DNA of 64,000 bases from Gordonia paraffinivorans NBRC 108238 (GTDB lineage: Bacteria > Actinomycetota > Actinomycetes > Mycobacteriales > Mycobacteriaceae). The notes under the pieces are model-generated. The model saw nothing but the letters and a program-made list of their open reading frames with translations. It made no database searches and was not told the DNA's origin. The stretch covers positions 92,770 through 156,769 of the forward strand of contig NZ_BAOQ01000008.1 of the NCBI RefSeq assembly GCF_000344155.1, written 5' to 3'. The first letter of the stretch is position 1, and the number at the start of each line of letters is the position of its first letter. This document shows, piece after piece, positions 63,811 through 64,000 of the stretch. The position numbers were made by a program, and so were the translations under genes.

Positions 63811-64000
63811 GCGTGTGCGCTACTTTGAGCGCCCCGCGGCCGACGAGCCCGTACAAAGGTGACGTTCTTGTAGGAAGTTGAGGTTGTTCTTGGTGGAGTC
63901 CTCGGAGCTGAGGTTCTGCACGCAAGTAGAATCTGGCTGTTGAACTGGGCACCCGTGTGGGTAGCGAGGTGAGCCTCGGTCGTAAAGCGCCAGAGTCTAA
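63811..64000 (+). other. Non-coding tail, probably start of the next promoter/leader region
   Basis: No credible frame. A TAGAAT word near 63926-63931 could be a -10 for the following operon (expected to be rplN or its neighbours, off-window). I see no convincing -35. Confidence 0.3.

Overview
The window is high-GC actinobacterial chromosome. The str operon (rpsL-rpsG-fusA-tuf), a complete mycofactocin locus and the S10 ribosomal operon lie on one axis. From memory, this is the order seen in Mycobacterium tuberculosis around Rv0682-Rv0710. F420-dependent enzymes, KstR-type operators, a KshB homologue, menaquinone synthesis and many GTG or leaderless starts point to Mycobacteriales. Gordonia or a close relative is my best guess, as an inference without any database search. 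I see no insertion sequence, tRNA, rRNA, CRISPR array or prophage.

Layout. 1-7452: F420 oxidoreductase (partial), FadD-type ligase behind a KstR-like box, secreted protein, double hot-dog thioesterase, and a TIGR03084 protein/two acyl-CoA dehydrogenases/TetR operon with a palindromic operator. 7644-16285: Pr6Pr and FUSC membrane proteins, NDMA-dependent alcohol dehydrogenase plus aldehyde dehydrogenase, HPP-CBS protein, and an AcoR-like Fis-type regulator with an unusual ATPase site. 16448-18944: exonuclease III, a secreted protein and an HExxH membrane protein. 19076-23837: str operon with promoter, long leader, internal hairpin and terminator. 23991-34865: small membrane protein, alpha/beta hydrolase, MpaB-like oxygenase, menC, a P450 with its middle deleted, TetR, SDR, four tandem Mce-associated-type membrane proteins, ferredoxin reductase, AlkD and DoxX.

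34920-46735: kshB with a KstR box, mftR, mftABCD, a mycofactocin-coupled SDR with its own KstR box, mcr on the opposite strand, then mftEFG and a YigZ-family gene. MftA is modified by MftB/MftC, cleaved by MftE, oxidised by MftD and glycosylated by MftF. MftG is thought to reoxidise the cofactor. The alcohol dehydrogenase at 10617 and the SDR at 40242 are the likely users. Steroid-catabolism genes (kshB, mcr) and KstR boxes mixed into this locus suggest mycofactocin chemistry is tied to sterol breakdown here.

46764-57939: F420/PPOX protein, a truncated secreted beta-propeller gene, an F420 LLM enzyme, then a minus-strand cluster asnB-like amidotransferase -> S9 peptidase -> GntR -> NCS1 permease -> Asp/Glu (hydantoin) racemase, whose first three genes overlap by 4 nt. 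This is the best candidate for an undescribed pathway. 58089-63810: S10 operon rpsJ to rpsQ, closed by a terminator. Its leader shares sequence blocks with the rpsL leader.

A recurring theme is a TANNNT -10 box placed 6-7 nt before the start codon at about ten genes, which predicts leaderless mRNAs. Two of these boxes are overlapped by KstR-type operators.
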